A stretch of DNA of 64,000 nucleotides, from contig JALGZP010000011.1 of the NCBI GenBank assembly GCA_025774845.1, positions 1-64,000 of the forward strand, in the 5' to 3' direction. The position numbers and the translations under genes were made by a program. The stretch comes from a bacterium (GTDB lineage Bacteria; Arandabacterota; Arandabacteria; Arandabacterales; Arandabacteraceae). This document shows, piece after piece, positions 63,830-64,000 of the stretch; position 1 is the first letter of the stretch, and each line of letters starts with the position of its first letter. Under the pieces are notes generated by a model that saw only the letters and a list, made by a program, of their open reading frames with translations, did not search any database and was not told the origin of the DNA.

Positions 63830-64000
63830 ATGCACGTGGTCCAGAACAGAGGAACCGGCCGGAAGACCACCCGGAGTCCTGCGGTTTCGCAGCCGGGCCG
63901 GCGCAGCATTCTGACCAGGGGTCACTTCCTGTGGCTGCTTGACGTTGGCTGCCTCTGTCTGTCACTCTACCTGGCTTACTGGGTGCGGATCGGTTCAGGC
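63830..64000 (+). CDS. N-terminus of a membrane polysaccharide-synthesis protein (truncated by window edge)
   Basis: Only 57 residues are visible, from ATG 63830 one base after the aminotransferase stop. A basic N-terminal tail is followed by the hydrophobic segment HFLWLLDVGCLCLSLYLAYW and then VRIGSG. This pattern (LLD, then LAYW-R) opens both CapD/FlaA1-type nucleotide-sugar dehydratases and WbaP/EpsE-type phosphoglycosyl transferases. Which one cannot be decided here. Confidence 0.6.
   Translation, partial: MHVVQNRGTGRKTTRSPAVSQPGRRSILTRGHFLWLLDVGCLCLSLYLAYWVRIGSG

Overview
The window is a gene-dense bacterial chromosome segment of roughly 55-60% GC, about 62 genes with few gaps. It comes from a diderm (LPS-bearing) organism: there is a nearly complete Raetz lipid A pathway (lpxD, lpxC-fabZ fusion, lpxA, lpxB, lpxK, waaA, msbA), BamA and Skp, a Lol exporter, and heptosyltransferases. 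The lpxC-fabZ fusion, a DUF4837-type lipoprotein, a PorV/FadL-like barrel and a ThiD2-type thiamin protein suggest an uncultured lineage in or near the FCB group (for example Krumholzibacteria, Eisenbacteria or Latescibacteria). That placement is inference; there is no rRNA gene here. No tRNA, rRNA, CRISPR array, insertion sequence or prophage was recognised.

Layout. 1-4445 (minus strand): a Na+-pumping decarboxylase operon oadG-oadA-oadB, followed by a small lipoprotein with a CxxCH motif and aromatic-rich centre and by a truncated outer-membrane barrel gene. 4652-8161 (plus): an ECF sigma factor, its membrane anti-sigma factor, an HtrA/DegP-like protein whose catalytic His and Ser are replaced, and a DUF4837-like lipoprotein. 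8221-18023: housekeeping genes pepQ-like, efp, accB, pilT, accC, comB, thiD2, a broken thiE, ftsK and rimO. 18024-18183 is a REP-like nest of 24-bp inverted and direct repeats. 18184-19035 holds a divergent pair, an Mth938-domain gene and a single-domain response regulator, with overlapping promoters. 19099-26866: polA, coaE, prfB (with its programmed +1 frameshift), lysS and a lolCD exporter. 26892-30993: mcsA-mcsB-clpC, the protein-arginine-phosphorylation branch of proteolysis, without ctsR.

31037-42380 is an outer-membrane and lipid A block: bamA, skp, lpxD, lpxC/fabZ, lpxA, a Gfo/Idh oxidoreductase, lpxB, a DUF374 acyltransferase, waaA and lpxK. Then come nadB, a THEP1 NTPase, a lipoprotein-type fusion of MEMO1 and AMMECR1, a convergent multi-TM spermidine-synthase-like protein, a Minf_1886-like protein and Hsp20. 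49297-55428 returns to LPS core and export: three GT9 glycosyltransferases, msbA, a gmhB-like phosphatase and a DUF3108 protein, followed by a protein of unknown function (55444).

56374-56757 is the only long gap. It carries an inverted repeat, paired direct repeats, a strong sigma-70-type promoter and a terminator-like hairpin with eight T's just before the first gene of an exopolysaccharide operon. That operon runs off the end of the window: Wza-like lipoprotein, Wzz/PCP protein, a BY-kinase homologue lacking the P-loop lysine, GT39, O-antigen ligase/polymerase, a DegT aminotransferase and the start of another polysaccharide gene.

The most unusual points are catalytically degenerate homologues in regulatory positions (HtrA-like and BY-kinase-like), the exported MEMO1-AMMECR1 fusion, the CxxCH/aromatic lipoprotein, the Gfo/Idh gene between lpxA and lpxB, the probable attenuator of the exopolysaccharide operon, and the damaged thiE.
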